Made by a program: the position numbers and the translations under genes
The notes under the pieces: generated by a model
What the model saw: the letters and a program-made list of their open reading frames with translations, nothing else
Databases searched by the model: none
What the model was told of the DNA's origin: nothing
Source: Porpolomopsis calyptriformis
Taxonomy: Eukaryota; Basidiomycota; Agaricomycetes; Agaricales; Hygrophoraceae
Assembly (NCBI GenBank): GCA_951640195.1
Contig: OX621167.1
Coordinates: 1,302,001 to 1,366,000 of the forward strand
Length of the DNA: 64,000 nucleotides
Direction: 5' to 3'
Shown here: piece after piece, positions 45,118 to 57,387 of the stretch
How positions within the stretch are numbered: the first letter of the stretch is position 1
How the letters are laid out: every line of letters starts with the position of its first letter

Positions 45118-47221
45118 ATGCTTCCTCTTTCTCTGCCACACCATCCTCATCACTCAATCCCCTCAAACTCGGTCTCTCCCCCTTCAGATTCCTCAATCCC
45201 TCGTCGTCCTTACTTTCACCATTCGGATCACCTCGACGAAGACCAACTGCCTTCCCCTCTTTCTCCCCATTCCACCCACAACTACCATTATGATCATCGT
45301 CCTTCTCTCGATTCAGAAATGTACGAAAACAACTCCTACACAAACTCCTCGTCCTATTCCCCCGTCACCTTCTCTTCCCATCGTCTCTCTCCCCCGATCA
45401 ACATATCCTCCAGACACTCTTCAAACCACCCGATCCCTCCCCCTCCTCCTTACCTGTCCGGCTCGCCCTCCCCCGTCGATTTACACCCCCACCCTTCTCT
45501 CCCCCACCCCCTCAGCGCGCCCCACTCCCAGGACCATTTCCCCGCCTCATCTTACCCCTCCCATCTCCCACTCAACACCCAGTACCGCTCCCTTCGACCC
45601 AATGGCGCACTGAACAAGCATTCCCACCACCATCATCATCATCATCTCTCTCCCTTCGATCATCGCCGCATGTCTGAGCCTGCCCTTTTCGGTAATTCCT
45701 ACGCTACCCCCACAACTGATGCAGCCGCCGGACGTTATCAACAATTCCAATTCGCGATCAACCCTTCTCATTCTTCGTCCCGTTCGAGCTCGCTCCACAG
45801 GGGCCTAAGTACAGGTTCTCTTCGTGACCTTAATAACCACCACAACCAGCACCATTTGGCTTATCCTCCTTCTCACAATCATTCTAGCACTCACCTCGAT
45901 TGGAAATCCGAAGACCATCTCGATTCGTTTCATAATGGCTCAGATGAGCCTCTATCACCCCTCAATCCGTCTTTTTCGGGTTGTGGAGACTCTCCTCCGC
46001 TAGGTATGCCTGGCATTCAATACTCTCCTCTCCTCCAGGACCCATACGGCCCCTCACCACCAGGTACAGGCACTTCTGCATCCTCCAATACTCCCTTGAC
46101 CGTAAACCTCTCTCGTCCTGTCGATCACATTCAACCCCCCCCACGAATAAGCACAACTCGTACTTCCGATCGTCCCGAAAAAGACGCTCGCAACTCAAAC
46201 AGTACCAATAAAACATATTCTTTTGTTTCTCTCCCAGGGAACGCTGTCAAAAAGCGTCCACGACGCAGATACGACGAAATTGAGCGTTTATATCAGTGTT
46301 CCTGGCCAGAATGTAACAAGGCATACGGTACTCTCAATCACTTGAACGCCCATGTCACTATGCAAAAACATGGCCAAAAACGGAGTCCCAACGGTTAGTT
46401 TCCAATCCCCCCCTTCTCCGTCGTATCGCGCTAACCTCATCCTTCCAGAGTTTAAAGAACTACGGAAGCAATGGCGCAAGGCCAAAAAGGAGTCTGAAGA
46501 ACAATCTCGTCCTCCCCGTCGCGCTCACGACAACCCCTCACCCAACGTCGCCGATTTCCCACATCCGCACATAAACCAATCAAGTCAAAGCCCCCGCGAG
46601 CAACCATCTCATCCGCAACCGCTAGGTTCATTACCAACAAGTGTCAATGTCCCAAGCATTGCCCCCGATGGACATTACTCCGGAATGGACTTGCCAGTCG
46701 AAGAGATTCGCTTCCCTCTCGACAACCGAGATCGGTTTGTCCACCATGACCGGGAACGTGAGAGCGAGCGCGAGAGAGAGCGCGAATCGGATCGAGACTC
46801 TTATCTCGCCGGTGCTGTCCCCATTAGCGCCGGCGCGCGCCAACGCTATCCAAGTTCCTGGCAGCCAATACGCGCCATTAGCCACGGCTATGCTGAGCAG
46901 GACCCCGATCTCGCCTTGTCACTGTCGTCCTCAAACCCACACCATCAGACCTCCCCACCCGCGCCCTCCCTGTCGACTCCGCCCATCGGAAGGCTCGGAG
47001 TAGATGCCGCAATGGACAGACTTCCCGCCGACAGCACGTTGTTGACGCCGTTGCCCGGTTACCAGCCGCCATCACTCTTGCCTCAACTAGATGAACGGCA
47101 GGTGCAAGGGCAGGAGCGCGATCACACCGGCCTCGTCTACCCCGCACAGAGTTATAATGGGATCTATGAAGAGACAAAACCAGGAACGGATCACATCAAC
47201 AGCAAGGACTATAGCTTGTAA
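45118..47221 (+). CDS. C2H2 zinc-finger protein, putative transcription factor
   Basis: Two exons (45118-46393, 46449-47221; one 55-nt intron), 682 codons. The first 400 residues are low-complexity Ser/Pro/His-rich, with a run of seven His near residue 170. One C2H2 finger lies at about residues 400-425 (CSWPECNKAYGTLNHLNAHVTMQKH spacing C-x4-C-x12-H-x5-H), preceded by a basic stretch KKRPRRRYDE that may be a nuclear signal. The intron falls directly after the finger. The C-terminus has an Arg/Glu-repeat (RERESERERERESDRD) and is otherwise disordered. Target genes are unknown. The start was chosen as the first ATG after a T-rich, possibly intronic leader. Confidence 0.82.
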
Positions 47222-48701
47222 TTTTTTTTTCTTTCTTCTTTCACTTGGGCCATCTACAACGACCGAGGCTTGCTTGTTCATCTACTTATACCCCGACGGC
47301 AAACTCCAACTTTTTTTATGGTCACCTATCTTACCGACACTCTACTACACCCACTACTAGTTCTCTCGTCCTACCTGGATTCTGTTGGTCCCATGCAACC
47401 CCCTTTATGTTCCTTTTCTTTCTTTTTTCTGTCTGCTTTTTTTTTTTTTTTCTTGAGCTTTTCTGGGCGCACACCTTTGGTATTAACCAGTGTCTTCCGG
47501 CATATTACTTTACAGCTTTTACAGTATTCTTGCAGTAAACTTGCGACTTTTCCTCGATGTACATAGTATATCCATCATTCATCTGTAACATACCGCAATT
47601 CATACCTTTGTTCTCTTCTCGAGGACGCATCCTATCTCTAAACAGTGTCAAAAACAACCTTCCATATCAGTCGGATGCCGTTAAACTCAGGGCTTGCGCG
47701 GCTGTTCCTGCCTTTAAGGTGCCGGAACTTCTTTACCAGCTGACTTCGATCGTGACAACGTGGGGCTTTTTCGTGCCGTCCTGTTTGACAATGACATGGA
47801 TAGATATCGCCATCGCTGCAAGGCAATACAAGCCTCCGAACTCAAAAAGAAGATTCATCATGGAATGGAGGTAGGGGTTATCATTCGGGAACTAGCGAGG
47901 GGTGATGAAATCTTGTTATTGCAGAGCTCAAGAGGTCGAAATTGATGGGTAATAAAAGAGAAAGGGCCTTGAGGAAAAATGATATGATGCTAGATCGGGT
48001 GCACCGGGAACCGAGCGCGGCATGCCCATGCCTTTCTGCTTGCTTGGAGTGCGTGCGGCCTCGGGCAGGTAAGAGATGGAGGAATTGGTCCCGTGAAACG
48101 TGATGGCCCCGGCCCGGGGGCGGATAGATGAGACCCGTTGGGAGCGGTGCCCGACTGAGCAAAAGGTTTTTTTTTTTTTTTTTTTCTTCTTTCTTTTCGG
48201 ACATGCACCCAAGTGGGGCAGCATGACTGCTCGCGAGGGTCTGGACTATCTTTTATTTTTCTTTATTTTTTTCTGTTTGGTTCATCCCCCTTCCGAGGCA
48301 CTATGGAAGGGGAGACCTCGGGGGCGGTTCCAGATAACGGAAGGGGGTGGCCCTATCACGATCTTGATCGCGGGGGTTTATGATTCTTGGTCTTCGTTTC
48401 CCTGTGGGGTGTGTGCGTGTGTGTGTGATTCTGGGCGCTTTCACTCGGAGTTTTGTTGTCCCATTTGGGCAACATTGGCACGTTTAAGGGGGCAGGCTAT
48501 TTGCAGAGTGAATTTTAGCCTTTCTGTCCCCCGTAAATTGAGTTGGATGGCAGTCTGCGATAAATGATCCGAAAAAAGAGTTGTGAGACGGAGAGCGAGT
48601 GTCGAGAAGGAGAATGAAGGTATTGGGGGGCAGAGTACACCCTCACTGTCTTATCAGCCTTTGTGACGTCACGTCCTACGACCACTGACAGATCCTTTCT
48701 C
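47222..48701. other. Intergenic region without recognised gene
   Basis: About 1.5 kb with T-rich tracts (47434-47453, 48168-48185) and no coding frame I can defend on either strand. It contains the 3' flank of the C2H2 gene and the promoter of the SAF1-like gene. Confidence 0.5.
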
Positions 48702-50911
48702 ATGCCATCCATCATTCACCTCCCAGTCGACATCATACTCGACAATCTTTTCCCAGTGATTCCAGTCCCTGATCTGTTACATCTCGGATCCACAAACAGA
48801 TTCTTTTCGACCCTTCTAGACGACGAGTTGTTCTGGAAGCGTAAGCTCAATGAAGACTTCAACTTTTCCGGTGCCGGCACGGCTCGAGTGAACAATTGGA
48901 AGCTCATCTACCGAGGGCTCACCAACCCCCGAGTTTACGTCTGGGGGTTCGTACTCTCCCAACTCGCTCTCTTTCCTGCTCAAACAGACCCATGCAGAGA
49001 AAAATCCAAGGGCAGACTGGGCATGAAAAAGCTGCCCAAATCATTCGTCCGAGATGTACCCTTTCCCGTTCAGCTGCATATTCCCGACGCCCGCATTGTC
49101 AGCATCGTCGCAGGCGGCATGTAAGAACGCATGCGTGCTTTGTCCGCCACAATTCCGAATATTCTTTCCTTCTTGCCAACAGGTCGTTCCATGCCTTGGG
49201 ATCTCAAGGCGAACTCTATGTGTGGGGTTAGCAAACGGGTTGATCATCAATTTATGCGATCGGCCCATTTTTTTTTTTTTGTTTTCCCTTCAGGCACCCT
49301 AGACGGAACAGCCCCAATGGCCTTGGAAAGTGATGGGTTTTCCCAACCGGGTAAACAAGCAACGACACCGTTGAAGCTCATCTTGCCAACCGTGACGCGG
49401 GCCATCAGGTGAGCAATAAATCGGCTTCCGATGTTCTCGACACTTATTGTATTAAATTTCCTCACTCTTGGGTCTGCAACGATCAAAAGTTGCGGACGGC
49501 TGCATTCAACTAGCATCGATGCAAACAACCACATTTGGATGTTCATTAGCTGGGGTCGTCCATTCCGTCTGGTATCCCCATTGATAGATAATTCCTCAGA
49601 GGTGTTCACACCCCTCCAAGTCGATTGCGGATGGCTATTTTCTTCCGTGCTCACCAAATCTGGCCAGGTCCTTGTCTGGTGGCCCGGGCCGGGAGGCAGA
49701 ATGTCGGATTTTGTCACAAGGAAGGATGACGAGCTGGACCGCCAAGGTGACAAGAAGGCATGCGCAACCCCGGACGGCACCATTCCGTGCGTCACTTGGA
49801 ATTTGGAGATAGATCCCGTTCAACTGCGCGCCATTCCGCCCCTCCCAAAGTTGCCTCACATGGACGACTCGGACGGAGAAGAAACTCGATTGATCAAGAT
49901 AGCCGGTCTTAACCAACAGATCGTCGGACTGACCAATCATGGTCACGTCTTAAAAATCGCCGTAGACGATGAGGCCACCGCTGACCAAAGCACCTGGGAA
50001 TATGTGAGATTATACCACTCCTGTCGCGCTTATATCTTGATCTCTTTCTTTAGCTTCCCAATTTCAGCGAACTCGAGCATGTACTTAAACGCCCTGAATT
50101 TTCTCCGACCGGTGATTCACAACCCGACCTTCCACGTTCATCCCAATCTTTGCAAATTACGCATGTAAGTTTGTGGGAAACTTTTCGCTCCATTGGAAGT
50201 AAATTTAGAGGACGACAGATTTCTGCACACTATGAAACTTTCGTTGCCTACACCACAGGCACAAAGTCCATCGTTCTGATGGGCAAGGTAGACTTCAACC
50301 CTGAGTCGGCTCCTATTATTATCCCTGCTCTTCAGAATAAATCGGTCATCTCAGTTGTCATAGGGGATTATCACCAAGGTGCCCTCACCGCCTCTGGGAA
50401 GCTCCTCACCTGGGGGCAGTACTCGCTTGGGGCCTTGGGGCTTGGTGATCCGGGCGAGCTCGAGCCCGGAACACCCGGTGGTTTTGAAACCGAGAATCAA
50501 AGGCACCAAGTGCGCACGATGTCTCGTAGATTCACGCCCCTCCCAGTGCAAGTACCGACACAGGTCCAATTCAGCCGTGGGGAGAAGAAAAACAAGGATT
50601 TGTTTTGTTTCGCTGCTGCCGCTGCCGGTTGGCACATGGGGGCACTTGTCATGGACCTCGATGTTCGTGAATTGATCTAAATCTCGTACGATACCTAGTG
50701 TCGCTAACCTTCATTCCAGCCGGATAGGAAAGAGGACAACCAGCTTGGAGAGCACCCAGAGAAAAATACCGATCCAAGTTCCTCAGCTGCCCGTCCCTCG
50801 CCTTCGTTCCCATCCATGGGTCCAGGTGAACTGCCGATGTTACCCATTTCGGGTGGAAGTGTGTTCCGAATCGGCTTCGCTGGTCGAGGCCTCAATCGAC
50901 GCGGTTTTTGA
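48702..50911 (+). CDS. SAF1: F-box / RCC1-repeat protein, SAF1-like SCF subunit
   Basis: Exons 48702-49120, 49183-49226, 49294-49408, 49490-50003, 50054-50164, 50219-50662, 50720-50911; 612 codons. The N-terminal F-box (HLPVDIILDNLFPVIPVPDL .. FWKRKL, residues 4-55) should bind Skp1. RCC1-type blade repeats follow, each with a Trp-Gly signature (YVWG, HALGSQGELYVWG, QGALTASGKLLTWGQYSLGALGLGD, GWHMGALVMD). This architecture is that of yeast Saf1, which recruits substrates such as adenine deaminase to the SCF ubiquitin ligase. The substrate here is unknown. The intron at 49227-49293 ends in a T12 tract. Confidence 0.85.
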
Positions 50912-51842
50912 CTGATTTGGCCTTGTCAAATGATCAATCCTAACGCCCTGTCGAACTGCGCCGTGAAACTGTCACGGGTTATCGTAGTCTTGCAAACCAC
51001 GTCATTTCACTATCGGTGATCTGTTTGACCTTATACAGTTCTTGAACACTCGATCACTAATTCAAAATTAATTTTACCCCGTGTACCACCAACCCAGCCA
51101 TCTGAGTCTGGTATGCAATGCATAAACGGGGTGGCTCAAGAGACCTTCACCCCACCAGATCTGTCTGGTGACAAACGAACACCACTACTCCATATGATTC
51201 CCCTTCATCCAGATCAAGTCCGATATCCGCTCAATAAGGGCTCCGAGTCCCCAACGGCTGTTGGTCTTGCCAAGTCTAACCAGAAATGAAGCTATTGCAG
51301 AGTGGTCTCTGACTTCACGAAGAGTCAAGAGATGGCGCTGTCAACTCGAGATGTATGAAATTGACCACGCCGACGCCGATAACCCCCCGAGAAAGTTGCG
51401 ATGCCCAGCAGTGCCGAGAACTGCTTCGTTTGTATGAGCTCGACTACGATCGGGTAGCCAAATCACTACAGTGGTTGAAGGGTGGCTTCGAAAAAAAAAA
51501 TTCCTTCAATATGTGCCGACTCTGCTTCGATGCATCAAAGTCATGGTATTCAACGGACCTCATGTTCAAGGAGGGGTGGGACCCGTCTGATTGATCAAAG
51601 ACATTTCTATTGCCTTCGACTGAGTATTTCGGTCTATTCTCATGTACATAGTGGAAGGATGGTTGTCACTATCACCCGAATCCATCTTATTGTAGGTAGG
51701 AAGGGCTGAATAGACTTGCACTTCGCACTGTGGGTGAACAAGGTCCAGGAGAAGGTCTTTTACAACTGAGACTGGCATACATAATATTGTGTACCATCGT
51801 AGAATAAAAAACGGGCATCAAATATTCCTGTCTTCTTACACC
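50912..51842. other. Intergenic region, at most a small unsupported frame
   Basis: 930 bp. An ATG frame at 51355-51594 (79 codons) has no recognised motif and no obvious splice partners. Otherwise I see only the 3' flanks of the two convergent neighbours. Confidence 0.5.
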
Positions 51843-53971
51843 TCACTTGAATCGCGTGAAGATACTGCGGAGGGGTGTTGGCATCCGGCTCTTGCTGGGC
51901 TCACCGTCATTACGCTGCCTGGTCAGACCCCCTCGCCTCAGCGCGTTCTCGTCAAGAGTAGACCAAGGAGCTTTGTTTTCTTTGCCCCTCGTTGGATTTA
52001 GGGCGGCGAGTCCTCCAAACGAGCGGCGGCCGAGGGAAGAGGTCGTACGCTCGGCGCGCTTCGTCCCTGGCGAGAGTACTTGATTGCCTGGGGGGCGCCG
52101 GAACGACAAATTCGTGACGAGAGGCTTCTCTGGCGCTGAGGGGGTTGATGCCTCCCCCATTGAGCTAGTCATCTGTCTGGGTACACTCTTCCTCCGGGGC
52201 GGGCGTGGGGCACGAGGAGCCGATGAGGAGGAGGAGGCGGCGGCGGAGTGAGCTGATTCTGAGGGGGCGTTGTCTTGAGGAGAATAGCAATTACGAAGTG
52301 GGGAAGGACGTCGCAGTGAGGATGTTCCAGTAAGACGACCAGACACAACCCAAGGCGACTTAGTGAGACCAGGGAGTGCCTCGCGTCTTGAAGGAAGAGA
52401 AGCAAAACGAACACTCTTGCAGTTCTTCAGGATGCCACGCATGAGTTTGGGTGATGTAGTTAATGCTAGAACAGGTGGCGCAGACGAAGGGGAGATTTGT
52501 GAAGGTCCAAGGCTGCTTGAAGAATGTTGAGCATTTGGGGGTTTTACGGCAGGGCTGCTTGGTTCTGTGGTTGCCTCCGAGATTTGGCCTGGAGTATCCA
52601 CTAACGATTCGGAATCTGACTCGACTGAGCTTTTCAATGGGATGTCGTGGGGTGACAAAGAAATAAAGCTTGAAAGTTGCGAACTCAGCTTAGAGAGTGA
52701 ATCGCCATGGGTCTCAAGGAGGCTCCGTGCAAAACACCATTCGTCGTCCTCATCTACTGAAGGTGATTCGACGTTAGGGTGGGCCAAAATAGCATCCGCC
52801 GTTTTCTGCTCAAGACAGGACAGCCGATCTTGAAGAGACACAGATTGAGACGTGAGGGAGGCCACCATGTCCTCGAAGGCCATCGTGGGCTGGCCAACGG
52901 GATTCGCAAATTGGAATTTTGGAGAATAACTCGACGGAGATCCAAGGAATGCAGTCGGGATACTGGAATACGAACCTCTGTCGGCATCCTCTCCGAGTGA
53001 TAAAGCTGGGGGCGTTACCTTCCCTCGACGAGCAGCCAACGCCAAGGGGGGATCGCCTGCAGAGTTGAATAAAATCGGGACGGACGACTCGGAGTTGGAA
53101 ACCACAAGTGCCGGGGGAACAAGTTTGGGCTTTCCCTGGCGAACCGATTTGAGAAGCATCTCTGGGTCTTCCAATCCATCTCGAAAAAAGGAGTTCAGAT
53201 TCTTTAGTTCCAGGACCATATCGACTATCTCTGGATCCATGGTGACCGTAGGAACATGAAGGGACAAGTCCTTCGATTGATCGCCTCGCTTCACTTTGAT
53301 CTCTTGTTCGAAAGCGAGAGGTCTTTGATTGGTGGTATGATTGACAGGATACAGTGCTTGGGTGACGGGTGGCACGTACAATTTCCAAGCGTTCAATCCA
53401 CGTAGCTTGTGCTTGTTGCGTAGGGTCTCCTGGAATTCCTCAGGGGGGTAGCTAGAGCCTTCGGGGATCCACGGAGAAGCGGGCACTCCTTCGACAGTGC
53501 CCCATGGAATGTGACCGGGTGGTTCAAGCACCGAAAGGCTTTCCTGTATATCGCTGTCAAGGACTGTGCTTTGAGATGGATAGTGAAACGTACAGTCCAT
53601 CTTCTGACGCACAGATTCTCCTCTAGCAGGGATCTGAGGCGTGGCGCCGTGGGGATTGTGATAGAGGCGCGGGAAGCGTCATCGATAACAGAGAGTTCCC
53701 CCAGCCTACGCAAACCGCAAGGGAACATTGGAAGACCGCTGCTAAGGTTAACGATGGTGGCAATAGGTGGCCTGCGTTCCGGATCGAAAGGGGGGATAGT
53801 GTCAAATACCTCAGCGGCTGACACAGATTCCACAGTGAAGGGTTCGGAGATCAGGCTGGGAAACTCGGAACATGGGGGGAAATCGTCGGAGAGGTCAACG
53901 GAGGACACGGAATGAGAGAGTGGTATCCCGGTGGCCATGGGTTGAAAGGGAGAGGACGAGTTTATTGACAT
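51843..53971 (-). CDS. Unknown disordered protein with PP1-docking and KEN-box motifs
   Basis: Two exons (53690-53971, 51843-53633; 56-nt intron), 690 codons. The family is not recognised. The first third contains a globular patch (HIPWGTVEGVPASPWIPEGS, LRGLNAWKLYVPPV) that looks conserved; the remainder is Ser/Pro-rich. Near residue 480 lies GILKNCKSVRFASLP, whose KSVRF fits the RVxF docking motif of protein phosphatase 1. Near the C-terminus GKENKAPW holds a KEN sequence, the APC/C-Cdh1 recognition motif. Together these suggest a cell-cycle-regulated PP1 partner, but this is inference from short motifs. Divergent from RPB4 with 291 bp between the two ATGs. Confidence 0.78.
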
Positions 53972-54262
53972 GATAACTCAAAGTCACACATCCGCGCGAT
54001 CATCCCTTAAATAACACACGGAGGCTAACACCTTGGAAAAGTTTCAATCCAGACTGCTCTACGGCATATAGCAATGCTACTTACAGTATAACATGATCGT
54101 CAGCCTTTCGTCTCGCAACCTGCTCATTGAACGCCGAATCTTCGGGTAGGTCGCAACGACCAAGTCAAGAGAGGATCCCGACACGAGGATGCGCGTGTTC
54201 GGGAGGACTTGCAGTGGGTTTTGATAGTCGGAGTCATGAGTGGCGCTGACTCTCGCTAACAC
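53972..54262. promoter_or_regulatory. Shared divergent promoter region (RPB4 and unknown gene)
   Basis: 291 bp between two divergent start codons; no individual element was identified with confidence. Confidence 0.5.
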
Positions 54263-54874
54263 ATGACCACAAGGTTGCGACACAGACCCCAAGTGGAGGA
54301 AGAGGATGCCTCGGCATTGAAGCTCGGTCCTGGTGCGATATTAGGTTGCCAATGTGCTACCAGACATTCACCATCAATTGGATACAGAGTTCAATAATGC
54401 TGGCTGCTTGCTCATATCGGAAGTCAAGTACTTGCTCGAGAACAGGGACAAAGATGCGCCCGACACAGCGTACGTATTCAGAAATCTGCGTCAGTGACGG
54501 TTGTGTAATTCCCTCACGCAGAGTCTACAACAAAACACTCGACTATGTAAAAACGTTCACAAAGTTTAACACGACCGATTCGGCTCGTGCAGTGCGAGAG
54601 TGCGGAGGTCTTCCAAACATTGTCTTTGGACTATGTTGACTCTCAATTCTAGGACTCTTTGGAGAGAACCAGCTCTGACACAATTTGAACTCGCTCAAAT
54701 TGCTAATCTCTGTCCTGCGGATGCCGATGAAGCAAAAAGCGTCATCCCAAGGTTATTACAGCCTTCTGACCTCGTGATTTCTGCTGACCCTTCCTTAGTC
54801 TTGTAAAGGTGGACGACGACAGGCTGCAAGCACTACTCAATGAAATCCAAACGATGCGGAATTTTCAATCCTAA
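54263..54874 (+). CDS. RPB4: RNA polymerase II subunit Rpb4
   Basis: Five exons (54263-54332, 54388-54469, 54522-54599, 54653-54751, 54799-54874), 134 codons. Rpb4 forms the stalk of RNA polymerase II together with Rpb7. Family landmarks: EDASALKLGPEF, LISEVKYLLENR, YNKTLDYVKTFTKFN, LTQFELAQIANLCP, EAKSVIPSL and the terminal helix LQALLNEIQTM. It lacks the long linker of the budding-yeast protein, as other fungi and animals do. The ATG at 54263 is the only in-frame start upstream of the conserved acidic segment. Its stop lies 58 bp from the stop of the convergent PUS1 gene. Confidence 0.93.
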
Positions 54875-54932
54875 TCATGATATGCAATACTCGCATTTTT
54901 GCGTTTCAAGTATGATGAGTCATATTGTCAGC

Positions 54933-57232
54933 CTAACCCTCCATATCCGCGAGATCTTGTCTATCAAATGGTGTCTCCTCTCCTTCATCCTCCTCTCCCT
55001 CTTCTTGCTTCCCGGTATTTGTATCAATACCGCGAGGAAAACTTGTTGTGTCAAATCGTCTTTTTTCCTTGAACGGCCGTTCTCTTCTCTCTCCTTGCTT
55101 TATCACCGCTGCCGGGGGAATAATGCCTCGGCTATTCAGGTATAGCAAGTCATTTCCTGCGTAGCTGTCAACAGATTGGATCCAAGCATCAAAGCTGATC
55201 GAGAGACGTCAGGAGATTCCCATAAAGAAACGTCGTCACGAACATGGCGTTTTGATCCTCGATCGCTCGCATTTGATTGTAAATAAACTCTTGTTTGAAC
55301 TTGTCGATTTTATCACGATAGAGATCAAAATCGATTGGCGGTCGATATTCTTGATGAGAAAGCTCAAGCTTCTCGTTGATGCCCGCCACTTTGTTATTGT
55401 AAGAGTCAAAGATAGGGCATTCGAGCATGAGACCAAGCGACGGCATTTTGGGGACAAAGACCACACGAGGGCCATACAACTGTGCCAAAAATATAACGTG
55501 AAAACGTGAATTATTCTCGAATGTGCAGTGAGACCTTACCTCCTCGATGATCTGCTGTGGTGTACTGGTGCGACAGGATAACACTAAAATGGCCATCATT
55601 TTTCGCTGTTGACCACGGGGATGAGCCAGGGGAAGATCTAATAAATATCAAACGCACAATCTAGATTTGAATATGAGAGACAACGTCAAGGCATCGAAGG
55701 AAAATATCTGACCTGGTGCAACATAAAACTTTGACCATGGAACATGACACTAATCCATTCGGTATTTCCGTGCACAACAGGATCTGAAACCTTCAACAAA
55801 GTTCGGGGACTGGTTTGCCACGGTTATTATTTGCATTTTACCTCGATCTTCTTCATGTGTCGCTGATTACTTCGATCGCCAAAGTCCCTCCCAACTGTGA
55901 AGTTGTGGAAATTGTGCTATATCATACAATTGATCAGGAGACGGGAAGGTTAAGAGGCGAAGGGAAAGAAACTGACGGTGCCTTCGAAGTTGGTAACAGT
56001 CTCGCGCAGAAGCTTCACTTGTTCGGGACTGATTCTCCACTGTCGCTTACGAATCAAGTCATCTTTCTTTGATGACAATGCCGCGTCCCCGTCGGCCCAA
56101 AAAGGATGGAGTGAAGTAACAGGGAGAGTTGGCGAGGATGTTGCACTCTTCTGCAAATTTCGATCAAGGCCGCTTCCAGGTTTTGGAGGAATAAGCAAAT
56201 AAGTGGGGAAGAAATACGTGTACTTGCGGCTGTCGCAGGATCTGTAAAGAATATGAATGTTTTCGCAACAGAAATAGTACGAGGACGAACAAACGAGCGT
56301 TGAAAGAGTTCTGCACTCGCACCTGTTAGACAAGAGACAAAGTTTAGAAGCGCTGGAGGTCGTCGTCAGCAAACGGATATGCGTACAAATCCCCAAAGAC
56401 GGATCTCAGGCGGCAATTCTTCATTTATGCGGGATACCATATCTGCTGTACCAGGTACAGCCATGATTATTTTAATCGAGACGACGTTCCCTGCGGCATG
56501 AACACCAGCATCGGTTCTAGCCGCTCGACCTAGATTGACCTAGAGTGTTGAGGTATTATATCGGAAATTCGACATATTTCGCACAATTGGTCTAATACCT
56601 TGGTTGGGTCGTCGGCGTTGTCCTGTGACACCGCACCCGCCTTTAAAGACCACAATCATTTTGACGACACGCGAAGGAAGTTGAGTATACATGCCTTCAC
56701 TAGAGCACCAAAAAGTACTCCTTCAATCGTCCGGACGTTCGGTTGTCTGTATGCGACGTCGTCAGTGTACGCGCGAGTCGAAACTATCCAGGACATACAT
56801 TTGCATACCATTACAGCCTGATCCGCAAAACCCAATCATGAGTGCACATTGTCTCTTTGGCAACCGAGGAGCCTTGGGAGTCAGTTCGTCGGGTGTGCCA
56901 ACCCCCCTCCCGTCTTCCGTCTCTCTCGACAAATCATTGCGTGATGGCCTACGGTGCCTAACGTTCTTCCGGTCTCTCTCTCTCCATTTGTGGGATTTTT
57001 TGGTGGTCACATCCACGTTTACAGTGGACCCATTATCGTTCTTCTTCCGCTTGCTCGCTGCTTGGTCACCACCTTCATCCTCCCCAGCGAGCGGGTGTGT
57101 GCGTTTCTGGCTTTCGGTGCACCCAGAGTCAGCAGAATCTCCAACCAGTTCTTTCCGTCCAAGTTCGGACTTGTCAGAAAGGATATTGTCGGCTTCTTGT
57201 CTTGGTCTTTTCATGTTGACGTTGAATGCCAT
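54933..57232 (-). CDS. PUS1: tRNA pseudouridine synthase, Pus1 type
   Basis: Eleven exons: 56799-57232, 56695-56746, 56599-56640, 56387-56539, 56291-56322, 55977-56241, 55842-55916, 55713-55790, 55540-55605, 55244-55479, 54933-55194; 564 codons. It converts specific uridines in tRNA (and some mRNA and snRNA) to pseudouridine in the nucleus. A Lys/Arg-rich N-terminus precedes the TruA-like core: the catalytic Asp lies in [14 protein letters not shown] (about residue 185), followed by [40 protein letters not shown] and [15 protein letters not shown] motifs. Intron 2 (56641-56694) has a GC donor. The HQ/RKMM junction (107-nt intron 55606-55712) lacks the family Ile, so that boundary is the least certain. 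Confidence 0.92.
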
Positions 57233-57387
57233 GTACAGTAGTGGAAGTAAACGAATTTATCCAGGCGATTTTGAGATGAGTGGTGTCATTGCAGGACTGT
57301 ATCCATAAAACAATCCAATAAACACGTATCGAAAGGGAAACGAGAAAGCTAGAAGGTCTATGAAATGAAGGTTACATGAGGCCGAGA

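Noticed and set aside
45601..45660. CAT/CAC trinucleotide run as a microsatellite of interest.
   Set aside because: It is the coding sequence of the His-rich tract in the C2H2 protein; short and imperfect.
55189..56396. Frameshifts in PUS1 at the NAR/SCD and AI/FDAW junctions.
   Set aside because: Shifting the donors by two or three bases to in-phase GT sites (56290 and 55243) restores a family-like reading, so the gene appears intact.
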